Shown one piece after another: positions 52,174 to 63,376 of a stretch of DNA of 64,000 nucleotides. Both the position numbers and the translations under genes were made by a program. Below the pieces are notes generated by a model. That model was not told the origin of the DNA. It saw nothing but the letters and a program-made list of their open reading frames with translations, and did not search any database. This DNA is from Parapristionchus giblindavisi (Eukaryota; Nematoda; Chromadorea; Rhabditida; Diplogasteridae), in NCBI GenBank assembly GCA_943737045.1, contig CALSFV010000204.1:930001-994000 (forward strand), given 5' to 3'. The stretch's first letter is position 1. Every line of letters begins with the position of its first letter.

Positions 52174-53069
52174 ATGCTCCGTCTGTGCATTGTTCTCTCT
52201 GTTCTGACTGCTGGTAAGTTTATCTTTTTTTACAATTTTTAATTAAGTTTAATCAAAATATTCATTGAATCACAATTCCAGCCACTTGGGCCGCCTCCCG
52301 TTGTTCCGGAGGAATCGATAAGACCGAAGTAAGCAATAAATCGATAATTCGATCAATTGGCCTTATTCCAGGTCAGAGGTTTCCTTAGAGTTCACAACAA
52401 ACTTCGTAGATCAATTTCTGCTGGGACTTATGTGGCCAAGGGAAAGATGATGCCTGCTGCTAAGACTCCTATTCCTGCCATGGTTCTTGACTATCGATTA
52501 CTTTAGTTTGATATGTTATTGATTTATTAATCGATTACAGAAATGGGATTGCAAAATCGAGAAGTCTGCCCAGAAGGTTGCTTCAACCTGTGTTTTTGCT
52601 CATTCCAAAGGAAGAAACAATCTTGGCGAGAATCTCTACACTATGTGGTCGTCCAATAAGGTACTGTAACAATATTTATTGACTTATTCAATCAATAATC
52701 AATAAAGATGACATTCGTTGGAATGGGAAAGAAAGCTTCTGATTCATGGGAGAAGGAATTCCAAGACTATGGATGGTCAGATATCAAGCTTACCAATGAG
52801 GTATTTAGCTCTGGAATCGGACATGCTACACAGGTAGATCAATGATACTAATCTAATATCCTAATTATGGATTATTCCAGATGGCTTGGGCCAATTCTAC
52901 CAAACTTGGATGTGGTATGGCTCTTTGTGATGGTGGAAAGCAAGTTCTCGTTGCTTGTCAATACAGAGACGCGTAAGTCACTCTACAATTGTTTATTGAT
53001 TTATTGATTATTGATATAATTCCTTTCAGTGGAAACTGGCTCGACACCAACGTCTACGAACCTAAATAA
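52174..53069 (+). CDS. CAP/SCP-like secreted protein, copy 4
   Basis: Exons 52174-52213, 52282-52328, 52372-52482, 52541-52660, 52708-52833, 52881-52972, 53030-53069; 191 aa. Compared with copy 2 it starts MLRLC, has RCSGG for RCPGG, KWDCKIEK for KWDCEIEK, and ends VYEPK with TAA, like copy 1. Signal peptide and all CAP motifs are intact. A trans-splice-like TTTCAG precedes the ATG by 1 nt. Its 3' flank leads into a copy of the Cys-rich gene, mirroring copy 1. Confidence 0.92.
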
Positions 53070-53476
53070 GCCACTCTAACATGCACATTCATTTATTGTT
53101 TAATTGTTCTACAATAAATGTATTCAGAATCATTCAATTTGTAATGCTCGCAAGAATTTTATAATACATACGATTTTATTTAAAGTACTCGATAACATAT
53201 GGACTCAATTTTTAAATTACTCACAGCTCAATACTGAAAGTGGTGTACAAGATTTTCTGCTTAGATTGCTTACTTTCATCAAATGTTCTCTTTCTGTTCC
53301 ATTTCTGTTCCTCGATTGTGCGAATGCATTTTGGTGCTATTACATCATTGTTTACTTTACACTTGCACTCGCCCAATTGCGTTCACTTGTCTAGATTATG
53401 TCATTCTGACCTTGAGCACATTGTAGTAGAAATAGCCCCACAGACATCACGAGTACACATTTGTGCTAGTGCGGAG

Positions 53477-53585
53477 ATGGCGTCGATCAAGCTACTGGTA
53501 GGTCAAGCTTGCTAACTTTTCTAACCAATATTTGTTGCGTACAGGTGGTGCTGTTGATTCTGGCGATCTGCGCTCATGCGGAGTC
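53477..53585 (+). pseudogene. Truncated copy of the small Cys-rich secreted gene
   Basis: Exon 1 (53477-53497, MASIKLL) and exon 2 (53545-53585, VVLLILAICAHAE) match the 69 aa gene at 40806-42112 in inverted orientation. A 2 bp deletion before the GTAAGT donor changes the phase. The Cys module exons are not found downstream, so only the signal-peptide part survives. Confidence 0.65.
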
Positions 53586-53669
53586 GTAAGTTTTACCGTG
53601 GCTCTTTGTTATTTTAAAATCGCAAAAACGTTACTAGATATATGGCGGATAGATACTAGAGAACTTTAC

Positions 53670-53745
53670 AGAGACACATCGAGATAATTTTACTTCTTGC
53701 TCGAGTGTTGCCAGAGCGAGGAGTTTTAGATTAACTTGAAAATAA
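53670..53745. mobile_element. Short MITE copy, inverted duplicate of 41750-41826
   Basis: GAGACACATCGAGATAATTTTAC and GCCAGAGCGAGGAGTTTTAG, mirroring the 41.8 kb copy. Confidence 0.7.
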
Positions 53746-54242
53746 TAATCATTGATTAATATTCATTGATAACCCAACCTGATTAGGAGCAGAATTGGAT
53801 CTCAAATATTTTTCGCGATATCAAGGACTCATGTTTTACTTGTTTTCTCTCCCTTCATTTTCACTCGTCATTTGTTTACATGTACGATAAACCATAATCA
53901 CTTATGCCTTAATGTATGCAAATAATTTTTAAGTCCAAGCGCACTTGGAATCTTGTCTCTACCGTCAAGAAATTGATAAATATTCGCGGGACTCCATCTT
54001 TAACTGCACGTTTAGCTTTTCTAGATCAAATGTTCCAAATGTACACTTATTTATGATTTTTTTTCTCTTTTAAACAAGTTGGACATAATTCATTTTAGAT
54101 ATCATGGCGTAATACTAATAACATTTATGTATTATATTAAGTATGCAAATAATATATAATATACATGATATGATTATCATCGAGAAAATGCAAAATCACT
54201 TGAATATGAATGAGACAATCCTTTCATTTCTAATCGTTCGTC

Positions 54243-55280
54243 ATGGAGAGTCCGGTAGGTGTGACTACTCTGCTCAAGGATGTCAGCGATTTCAGTACTG
54301 TTGAGGTATCGATTTATTGATTTATTTGTCGAATTAAATAAATATCAAATACAAGTGGAAAGGAGGGGTAAACGATAAGTCTGCGAAACTTCATAGATCA
54401 ATAAATATAACGAAAGCCATTTCTAGAGCAGAACTGGTAACGGCTCCGCACTTTCTTCGTCCTCCAACGACAGTGTAGGTCTTTTCCGCCTATTCCAGAT
54501 CCATGGTTGTTAATATAGCTGCAATGCCTAGCGACCGCAACGCGTGAACTCACGCACCTCTCGGTCGAAGTTTGCCGATAATTCGATAATCCATATTTGT
54601 AGATTCTCCTGTCTATGATCGGCTCATCCGTGTCCCTTACTGGGGACAAATCGTCCTCACTCAAGAACAGCTCTGACTATTCCACGGAAACGAACTCCAG
54701 CTCCGGCTCTGGTTCTGGCTCCGGATCCTCAGTTTCTGGGTCATCCATGTATGGATCTTCTTTTTCCGGGTCGGGCTCCGATTCGTGTGAGAGCTTTGAT
54801 TCCATCAACACTAAGGTATTTCATTGAACAACTTTAAAGACTACTTTTACCATAAATTCGATCTTTGATAACAAATCATGTTTAGGTTCTTAGAAGAGAA
54901 ATCGCTAAAGTGAACAGAGAATTCGCTGACGATCCAGTATGACATTTTCATTATTTTTTTTTCAGTATTTTTAAAATCGATACGTATTTATTTTCTGAAT
55001 ACTAGTCCAAGTTGCGTTGCTGTATGATTTTTTAAAAGATTTTCGGGCGAAATTTAAGTTTGTTAACTTCAGAATGAGCGTAAGTCTCGCGTTCAGAGCC
55101 TCCTTCTTGGCTTCGACAGCCTCAAGTCTAAGGTATCGAGCTAGCATGCTTAAGCATTCTAGTATGCTTACCGATTATCCTTCTCAGAAATCTGAACGTC
55201 TTACCGCCGGCGGAGTTCCGGCGCCATGTGGTCTATCGAGACAACACGTGCACTTCATCGCACTCACTCCGCTATTTTAG
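54243..55280 (+). CDS. Ser/Gly-rich protein of unknown function, 3' end in a repeat element
   Basis: Six phase-0 exons: 54243-54305, 54427-54474, 54603-54815, 54886-54936, 55073-55132, 55188-55280 (175 aa). The N-terminus is MESPVGVTTLLKDVSDFSTVE. Two Ser-rich exons include a low-complexity SSSGSGSGSGSSVSGSS run and a SDSCESFDS patch (likely phosphosites). A charged helical segment follows (VLRREIAKVNREFADDP, NERKSRVQSLLLGFDSLKSK). The final exon ends LTPLF, and its last 14 bases, stop included, are the end of the neighbouring repeat element. Family not recognised. The true C-terminus may have been lost. Confidence 0.5.
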
Positions 55281-55712
55281 TGGGGCCAATAATTTGGTCG
55301 AAAGTTGAGCCAATAATTTGGTCGAAGTTTAGCCTCAACTTTGGCTACCAGACAAGCCCCACTTTTTTAGTTGAGCCAATAATTTGGTGGTTGGCCCTAA
55401 ATTTGTTTTGAAGTGGGGCCAATAATTTGGTGGTTGGCCCTTAATTTACTCTAAAGTTTAGTCGATAATTTGATGGTGGGCTGTTAATTTAGTCGAAAGT
55501 TGGGCTAATAATTTGGTGGTTGGCCCTTAATTTACTCTAAAGTTGAGCTAATAATTTGGTGGTTGGCCCTTAATTTACTCTAAAGTTTAGTCGATAATTT
55601 GATGGTTGGCCCTTAATTTACTCTAAAGTTTAGTCGATAATTTGATGGTTGGCCCTAAATTTACTCTAAAGTTGGGCCAATAATTTGGTGGTTGGCCATT
55701 AATTTGTTTACT
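55267..55712. repeat. Minisatellite-bearing element (CTCCGCTATTTTAG end)
   Basis: Starts with CTCCGCTATTTTAG and continues as roughly 43 bp tandem units built on AATAATTTGGTGGTTGGCCC and TTAATTTACTCTAAAGTT. A relative with the mirrored end lies at 62862-63152. Confidence 0.75.
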
Positions 55713-55874
55713 TTTATTCCAGTTCCATTCATGTCTACTGCACATTTAAAAGATTTATACGTCAATTCTTTATTCTCACAACAAAAAATTTACATATCTA
55801 ATACAACATGACAAGAAAAAAATGAAACAAACAATAAACAATGAATAGATTTAATGTATCCTTGACAAGACAAT

Positions 55875-58301
55875 ATATCACGCCTGTCACGAGACATCGA
55901 GCTGACAAGTTGTGAGAATGGGAATGAAGCAAAAATGGTGAAATGAGTTAGTACCATTTTGAACATCTCTAGGTATACCCTACCCGCCCCCAAAGTCTCA
56001 TTGTGCATTTTTTTTCATTTTGGGGCTCAATACACCGGTTCGGTCAGGTGAAGTCCCAACTTTGAACACGAATTTTACGCTTCTGGTGCGTTTTAGCGAA
56101 AAAGTGTCGCAACAGTGACCCCCGCTCTTTTTTCGAACTCTATCGATTTAAACAAACCATAAGTTATGAAAATGCCTCTGAACAGAGCTACACTACGGAG
56201 CACATAACTCAAAAAATTAGGAAAAGGAGGTGCTCTTCTTCCAGTATGTTATTAATTTTTCATGCGCTATCTAATGAGGGGGTGATATTATTGTGATATG
56301 ATATTATATATCGGAATGATATTATCATTTTCTCCCTTTCTCTTCCCTCTTTTTCTTTCGAACCATATCACGCGTGTCGCGTAAGGATCGAGACAAAATC
56401 GTGGGATGTCCGGACAAAATATAACACCTATCATATTGACTTTTTTTGGATAGCCCTGACAGTACCGGAGAAGATAGCGTTTCGATTTTTTGTCTAAGAT
56501 CAATTTCGACGAAGATAGACGTCGTTGACTGTCGGAATGTGTGGAAAAGTCTTGACTTTCACCCGCGATAGGAAGGAATTTTCTGCGGACCAGAAAGGAA
56601 CGGAAATAGCGAAAATATCACAAAGACATAAATTGTAGAGAATTTTCCGGTGAATCGAAATAACATAAGCAGAAATTACAAAATCGATTTTTCATCAGCT
56701 TCTGTGGCGGAAAACTGCAAATCGAAAGTGCAATTTTTTATTGGCTCAGATGGCAGATATTGTGAAGACACGTCGATTGATATATACTTTATGGGGTCGA
56801 ATCGTGACCGCAATATAAGATTTTCCCAAAAAACGAGTCTGAAATCCCAGGCTTAGCCGATTTCTGGCTCGAGAGATGGAAGGATCACTTTGATCTACCC
56901 ACCCGTCTCTCGCTGATCATTGATATTTCCTGGTATTTCTGTACATTAAACTCGAACAAAGCATATAAATAAATGAAAATCATAATTAGAACCTAATTCA
57001 AAGAAATAATTACAATATAAACAATGGAAATACGAACAAGCAACAATTTATCAATCAAAGATGGAGTATATTCCGGCCGCGATAGTCTCTCGAAGGAAAC
57101 CCTCCTCGTCCTGCTTATCAGTGATTATCTTATCAAATTCGTCTTCATCCTCTTCCCAATTCTCTCCATCAAAGACATCATCTTCCATCTCTGATTCCTC
57201 CTCCGACTCGCTTCTTCTCTTCTTGCGATAGATTGTTGCTTGTTCGTGTTTACATTGTTTATAGAGTAATTGCTTCTTTGAGTTAGGTTGTGGTAATTAT
57301 TTTCATTTATTTCTACGTTTTTTTTCGAGTTCAGAGTACAGACATACCATGATATATCATTGATCAGCGAGAGACGAGTGGGTAGATCAAAGTGATCCTT
57401 CCATCTCTCGAGCCAGAAATCGGCTAAGTCCGGGATTCCAGACTCGTTTTTTTGGAAAAACTTATATTGTGGTCACGATTCGACCCCATAAAGTATATAT
57501 CAATCGATGCGTCTTCACAATATCTACCATCTGAGCCAATAAAAAATTGCACTTTCGATTTGCAGTGCAAACGTCAGCTTTCCGTCACAGAAGCTGACGA
57601 AAAATCGATTTTGTAATTTCTGCTTATGTTATTTCGATTTTCCTGAAAATGCTCTACAATTTATGTCCTTGTGATATTTTCGTTTTTCCCATTCCAAAGC
57701 GAGCTATTTCGGGTGAAATTCAGGACGTTTCCACAAATTCCGACAGTCAACGGCGTCTATCTTCGTCGAAATTGATCTTAGGCAAAAAATCGAAACGCTA
57801 TCTTCTCCGGCACTGTCAGCACTCTCTAAAAATGCTTTATACCAGATTTTCATTTTTTCATTGTCCGTTAGTTGTACCGATCCTTACGCGACACGCGTGA
57901 TATGAACAAATTAACGTATTTTTTCGCAAACCCCTCATTTGAAAGCGCATGAAAAACGTAATAACATACTGGAAGAAGAGCACCCCCTTTTCCTAAATTT
58001 TTGAGTTATTTGCTTCGAAGTGAAGCTCGGTTCAGAATCATTTTCATGACATCTGGTTTGTTTAGATCGATAGAGCTCGAAAAAAGAGCGGGGGTCCCTC
58101 TTGTGACACGTTTTCGCTAAAACGCACCAGAAGAATTTGTGCTCGAAGTTGCGACTTCACTTTACCGAAACTAAATGGAAAAAATTGCACAATGAGACTT
58201 TGAGGGCTGGTAGGGCATGCCTCGAGAAGTCCAAAAACCATTTTCGCTCCATTCCCATGAATCGTAAATTTAGCTCGATTTTCTCGAGACAGGCGTGATA
58301 T
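55875..58301. mobile_element. Palindromic element P7 with captured coding core
   Basis: 2.43 kb palindrome, ends ATATCACGCCTGTC. The same end motif (ATCACGCGTGTCGCG) is repeated inside at about 56368 and 57901, suggesting an element within an element. The arms reach almost to the centre; only about 57056-57237 is single copy and is coding-like. Confidence 0.8.
57056..57240 (-). pseudogene. Captured acidic coding fragment in the core of P7
   Basis: The minus strand is open and reads YRKKRRSESEEESEMEDDVF, then DGENWEEDEDEFDKIITDK and FLRETIAAGIYS. Such a charged, acidic segment cannot come from AT-rich drift and resembles a nuclear acidic region. Its source gene is unknown. Palindromic arms begin immediately at both edges. 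Confidence 0.5.
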
Positions 58302-58766
58302 GAGACCAACGGTGACTCTAGGTGCAAAATGTTTCGTTTACAATATACAGTTAAACGTACAGCATAAAGTAATGATACGCTTTTTCCTTTTTGTAACTCC
58401 AGGAAAGGAATAAAGCAGATCTTTTGATTCAATGTAGGCAACACGGGGAATACAAACATAATATGTTGGTGTAATTAAATTAGTTCACAGTTGCATAGTG
58501 ATGAATACACTTTTTTAAACAAGTATACGTAGTTAGTCATTCAGTGACAAACTTTTTTATAGATTTAAAGGAAGACTTGTTCAATAACTCCATTCCTAAA
58601 GTGCTCCGCTATCGTTCCACCCCTATAGATACCATCCGGTTTAGCCAAAATTCACTCAAAATAAAAAGAGTTGGAAGTGCCTCAATTTGGAATGTACCAC
58701 ACGATCGTTGCTTCCGATCCACCCGCTTTTAATTTCAGCGACAATGTTGCCCACGTAGGATCGATC

Positions 58767-58927
58767 ATAGGTTTGCGCATGAAAACGAATTCTTTTTGCA
58801 CACAGCCTTGCCTTCCCTTGCGCATAGCTTCATAGTCTCGCAAAGATTGGAAAATTTCCAGTCAAATCTGCAAAAAACAATTTCCCGGTTTGCGTACAGC
58901 CTTTCCCCCAGCGTGGCCGCCTATGGG
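58767..58927. mobile_element. ~160 bp MITE, copy 1
   Basis: Shares AAAACGAATTCTTTTTGC, ACAGCCTTGCCTTCCCTTGCG, ATTGGAAAATTTCCAG and CCCGGTTTGCG with the 59677-59875 copy in the same orientation, and ends CGCCTATGG. Confidence 0.7.
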
Positions 58928-59198
58928 ATCGATACTCGTTCTGATTTTTTAAATATTTTAGAACTGATCTACGGTAGAATTTCATGGGGGGGGGTTGTTT
59001 ACTAATCTCGATCTCCCGCATATTCCTAGATGACTATTAAGTCTCAAAACTGACCGCATCGACGTGTTCACCAACATTATAGGCGAGCGAAAGCATACAT
59101 TATTATACCCTCGCCATGCGAGGATTGAAACACTATATTAGGCCACTTGATGCGAAACGAAGCTAAAAATGATGATTTTAAGCGAAAAATAACGAATT

Positions 59199-59253
59199 TT
59201 CTGAATCAACCCACCCTATTTCGAGAATCGAAATAGGGTGGGTTGATTCAGAA
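59199..59253. other. Perfect 26 bp inverted repeat with 3 nt loop
   Basis: Arms 59199-59224 and 59228-59253 pair without mismatch (core ACCCACCCTATTTCGA). Too long and exact to be chance; it may be a tiny MITE relic or a structured RNA element. Confidence 0.85.
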
Positions 59254-59308
59254 ATTCACATCATGCTTGCATTCCTTGATAAGTTGTCTAATTAACTCAA
59301 AAAATCAG

Positions 59309-59612
59309 CTTAAGTGGTTTCCTGGATCAAAGTTACAAAAAAGGAAAATGTTCCCTGAATTTGAGGCGATATCAACAATGAGGGGAACGACGTCTGATGT
59401 CGGCTGTTGTCGCGATGGACGGCTAAGTGGTAGCCGAAGACGCACACCTGAACAAGGGACAATGATCACACTTAATCGATAAACAATGATAGATGAGCAA
59501 TCAATAATAATATGAGAGATATATCAAACAGCAACTGACCTCGTGACTTTGCGCAGACACTTCGTAAAGAGCTTAGGTACGGTGCGACTGGTTTCTACCA
59601 CAACTAGAGCTG
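59309..59612 (-). CDS. Two-exon fragment of unknown gene (weak)
   Basis: Exon about 59612-59540, after a CTTTCAG acceptor, reads LVVVETSRTVPKLFTKCLRK and ends VTR before a GTCAGT donor. Exon about 59473-59309 continues in phase as SVIIVPCSGVRLRLPLSRPS to a stop. No start exon or family was recognised, and an opposing short frame covers the same bases, so this may be chance. Confidence 0.25.
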
Positions 59613-59676
59613 AAAGTGATACAACTTCATACAATGTTAAATAGCATACGACCAGAAAACTCCGAGTGAATAGTTT

Positions 59677-59875
59677 TCAGCATAGGTGGGCGCGTGAAAA
59701 CGAATTCTTTTTGCGCACAGCCTTGCCTTCCCTTGCGGGGCCTTGCGCACAGCCTTCCCTTGCAAAAATTGGAAAATTTCCAGCCAATTCTGCTAAAAAA
59801 TGCCCATGCGCATAGCCTTGCCCTACAGTTCCCCGGTTTGCGCACAGCCTTTCCACCAACGTGCCCATCTATGGT
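59677..59875. mobile_element. ~200 bp MITE, copy 2
   Basis: Ends CATAGGTGGGC and GCCCATCTATGG. The interior duplicates the TTGCGCACAGCCTT word several times. Related to 58767-58927. Confidence 0.75.
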
Positions 59876-60689
59876 TTTCAGCAAAGAGGAAGTGTCTTTT
59901 CCACGCAATAATTGAGGAGACAGAGAAGTTTTAAACGGCCAGAGTGTGCGAGAGGGCAAAGAATGTAGAAGAAACAAAGGCGAACAAAGAAAGGGTGCAT
60001 TATGCATAGAGAGAGATGAAATAGTGCCAGTTCACGTGCAAAAAGGTCGAAAGAGCTAAAACAGTAACCGAATATGGAACGAACGCACTAGTGTGACTTT
60101 GTCATGAACAAACTAGATGATGAAAAAGCTTAAACGATCACTATTCAAAAGATAACTACAACCCTCGTAAATATAGGGACCGCATTGTGGTAATTTCGAA
60201 AGTACAGTAAAATTATATTTTTATCATTTTTCGACGTAATCGATGATGCCGATTCTAATGGAAAACAAGAATAAACACAAAAATAAATTTTAATAATAGA
60301 AAACTGTGCTTAATTAATAGTCGCTTATGTTAGGAGAACTACAGTATATCACGCTGGAGTTGTGTCATGCGGTGGGTCACGTGATATATTTATTCTGTCG
60401 AAAATCGATTAGTTGAATATTTTTTGCATTTTAACGCTTTCCATAGTGTAAAGATATTGTTCAGACCATCATAAAACAAAAACAGACGCTTTCTTCATTA
60501 AATAAATGCTTTATTTCACAAAAATCATCGTAATGGTCGACTTCTTTTCGCAGCATGTTTCTCAAATTCCACAACCGATACAGCATCAAACGTGATACCA
60601 GGTTGAAGCCTAGTACCTGACGGTTCGAATGCTGAATTGCTCGTGATTGGTACACTTCAAAAATTGAAGAAATATCGATCATAAATACA

Positions 60690-61960
60690 AAAGATTAGTG
60701 AAAAAACGGAATCGACTTCGTTTAGAGGCATTTATGGACAACTTACACAGCCTACCCAGCATCAACCATAGTATTAAGAGGAAGACTAGGGTCAGGAGAA
60801 ACGTATAATATATAGGTTGTTCATAATGGTGTTCAATAATAGACGATATAGCGAAAATAAGTGGAAGAAATTTGCGGAAAACGGGGAATCGACTTCGTTT
60901 AGAGGCATTTATGGACCACTTACACAGCCTACCCAGCATCAACCATAGTATTAAGAGGAAGACTAGGGTCAGGAGAAACGTATAATATATAGGTTGTTCA
61001 TAATGGAGTTCAATAATAGAAGATATAGCGAAATAAGTGGAAGAAATTTGCAAAAAAACGGGGAATCGACTTCGTTTAGAGGCATTTATGGACAACTTAC
61101 ACAGCCTACCCAGCATCAACCATAGTATTAAGAGGAAGACTAGGGTCAGGAGAAACGTATAATATATAGGTTGTTCATAATGGAGTTCAATAATAGACGA
61201 TATAGCGAAAATAAGTGGAAGAAATTTGCGGAAAACGGGGAATCGACTTCGTTTAGAGGCATTTATGGACCACTTACACAGCCTACCCAGCATCAACCAT
61301 AGTATTAAGAGGAAGACTAGGGTCAGGAGAAACGTATAATATATAGGTTGTTCATAATGGAGTTCAATAATAGAAGATATAGCGAAATAAGTGGAAGAAA
61401 TTTGCAAAAAAACGGGGAATCGACTTCGTTTAGAGGCATTTATGGACAACTTACACAGCCTACCCAGCATCAACCATAGTATTAAGAGGAAGACTAGGGT
61501 CAGGAGAAACGTATAATATATAGGTTGTTCATAATGGAGTTCAATAATAGACGATATAGCGAAAATAAGTGGAAGAAATTTGCGGAAAACGGGGAATCGA
61601 CTTCGTTTAGAGGCATTTATGGACCACTTACACAGCCTACCCAGCATCAACCATAGTATTAAGAGGAAGACTAGGGTCAGGAGAAACGTATAATATATAG
61701 GTTGTTCATAATGGAGTTCAATAATAGAAGATATAGCGAAAATAAGTGGAAGAAATTTGCAAAAAAACGGGGAATCGACTTCGTTTAGAGGCATTTATGG
61801 ACCACTTACACAGCCTACCCAGCATCAACCATAGTATTAAGAGGAAGAGTAGGGTCAGGAAAAACGTATAATATATAGGTTGTTCATAATGGAGTTCAAT
61901 AATAGAAGATATAGCGAAAATAAGTGGAAGAAATTTGCGAAAAACGGGGAATCTACGGCA
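60690..61960. repeat. 177 bp satellite, seven copies, alternating A/B dimers
   Basis: Units measured from the GCATTTATGGA word start at 60728, 60905, 61082, 61259, 61436, 61613 and 61791 (spacing 177, last 178). Type A has GCGAAAATAAG and GCGGAAAACGG; type B has GCGAAATAAG and GCAAAAAAACGG, alternating to give a 354 bp higher-order unit. Diverged monomers flank the array (60531-60690 and 61960-62030). Because 177 is divisible by 3, a 371-codon minus-strand frame stays open, but it has no gene context. Confidence 0.92.
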
Positions 61961-62039
61961 TTTCGAGGTCTACACAAACTATATAGCGTCAAACGTAGTA
62001 CTATGCTGAAGCCTGTTTCAGGCGCATCGAGATATGTGT

Positions 62040-62860
62040 AAATCGCAGTAAATTTATCTAAACAATTAAGGAAGATTGGGTCAAAACAAAAAATAGTTAG
62101 AAATAAATTTGGAACCGCATCCGTGAAATAGGCATCCATACAAAAACACAGAAAGAACCACACGCTGCTCTTGCTACGTAAATACAGCAAAAAATTGAAA
62201 CAATCACACTACGAAAAACACGAGATTTCTAAGTCCACTAAACACCGGCTTCAATCCAGGATTTGATCGTAAACTAACTTTTAATAAATATATATTTCTA
62301 TATTCAAAATGCGAAATTTACCGCTCGAATTAAGTATCAATCGACATTAACCAATATACTAAGTTGATATTACATAAAATCAGAGTCCCAACACTTTCAT
62401 GGCGGGAGATACAGGTTTTGCGGGAATAATAAAAATGATTTAGAAAACTAATTAATTTCATGTTATAACGTGTAATTGCATCCAGTGCGGTCGATTGAAA
62501 CCTAATTCGATAGAAAACAAAATTATTTTTTTGAATTCTCCCCATAAAGTGTATCTCCCACCACGAAAGAGTTGAGATCCTGACAGTGATGTACAAAGTG
62601 AGAGAGACAGAGAGACCAGAACGTCCGTGTTCCATTACGGCTGTTCCAGAATGTCGTACTTCCTCTGAATCTAATGAATAGCAGAACCACACAGTGACAA
62701 ATAAGAATACAAATAATAAATGTAACGAAAACAACATCTTTTAGTTGAAAAAAAAACAGGGATAGCGTTAATGGCGGCATGGCGTATCACGAAAATTGCA
62801 AGCAAACATTGCCTGCTCACACTTACGCCATTATATGGCTTTCGGTGAAACTACTCGACT
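62040..62860. other. No gene recognised
   Basis: A 135-codon minus-strand frame (62330-62737) begins with a hydrophobic stretch but has no splice context or family likeness. Nothing else is seen. Confidence 0.45.
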
Positions 62861-62861
62861 T

Positions 62862-63152
62862 ACAAAAAGATAAGCCAATAATTTGGTTTGAAGTGGGGCT
62901 GTTATTTTAGCTCCAAAATTTTAGCCAAACTTTGGCTAAACTTTAGCTAAAATTTTAGCCAAAGTTTGGCTAAAATTTAGAACTAAAATAACAGCCCCAC
63001 TTCGAACAAATTTAGGGCCAACTACCAAATTATTAGCCAAACTTTAGCTAAAATTTTAGCCAAAGTTTGGCTAAAATTTAGAACTAAAATAACAGCCCCA
63101 CTTCGAACAAATTTAGGGCCAACTACCAAATTATTGGCCCCCCCTAAAATAG
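62862..63152. repeat. Element related to the 55.3 kb minisatellite
   Basis: Contains a direct repeat of about 88 bp (AACTAAAATAACAGCCCCAC ... GGGCCAACTACCAAATTATT, twice) and ends CCCCTAAAATAGCGGAG, the mirror of the 55267 end. Confidence 0.75.
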
Positions 63153-63241
63153 CGGAGCACCATGGCATTTTCTGCATTGACGAGTAAGTTGATTATCGCG
63201 ATTCTTTGTTACCAAAATGTAAACGAAATGTGCAGAAGATA

Positions 63242-63346
63242 CGTTAAAGGCACATCTCACCCTAATTTTAAACTAGTAATGCTCGCTTCCTCTTCTGCTA
63301 GAGAGCAGAGTGGAGAGTCTCAAATTAGGCTGGAATGAACCTTTAA
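63242..63346. mobile_element. ~100 bp MITE family copy
   Basis: AAAGGCACATCTCACCCTAATTT at left and CAAATTAGGCTGGAATGAACCTTTAAT at right. Confidence 0.7.
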
Positions 63347-63376
63347 TTATCTAAAGGTTTATGAGATATACTTATT

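Noticed and set aside
55790..58459. Several 60-100 codon frames across P7 arms
   Set aside because: They occur as mirrored pairs in the palindromic arms and have no conserved domain.
60679..61794. 371-codon membrane-like reading frame as a real gene
   Set aside because: It is the 177 bp satellite read in the one frame that stays open; no promoter, splice context or unique N-terminus. Kept only as a finding about frame-preserving indels.
60690..61960. Regular repeats as a CRISPR array
   Set aside because: Units are contiguous 177 bp monomers without spacers, in a eukaryotic genome.
62330..62737. 135-codon minus-strand frame with a signal-like start
   Set aside because: No splice sites, family likeness or continued hydrophilic domain pattern; AT-rich DNA gives such frames by chance.
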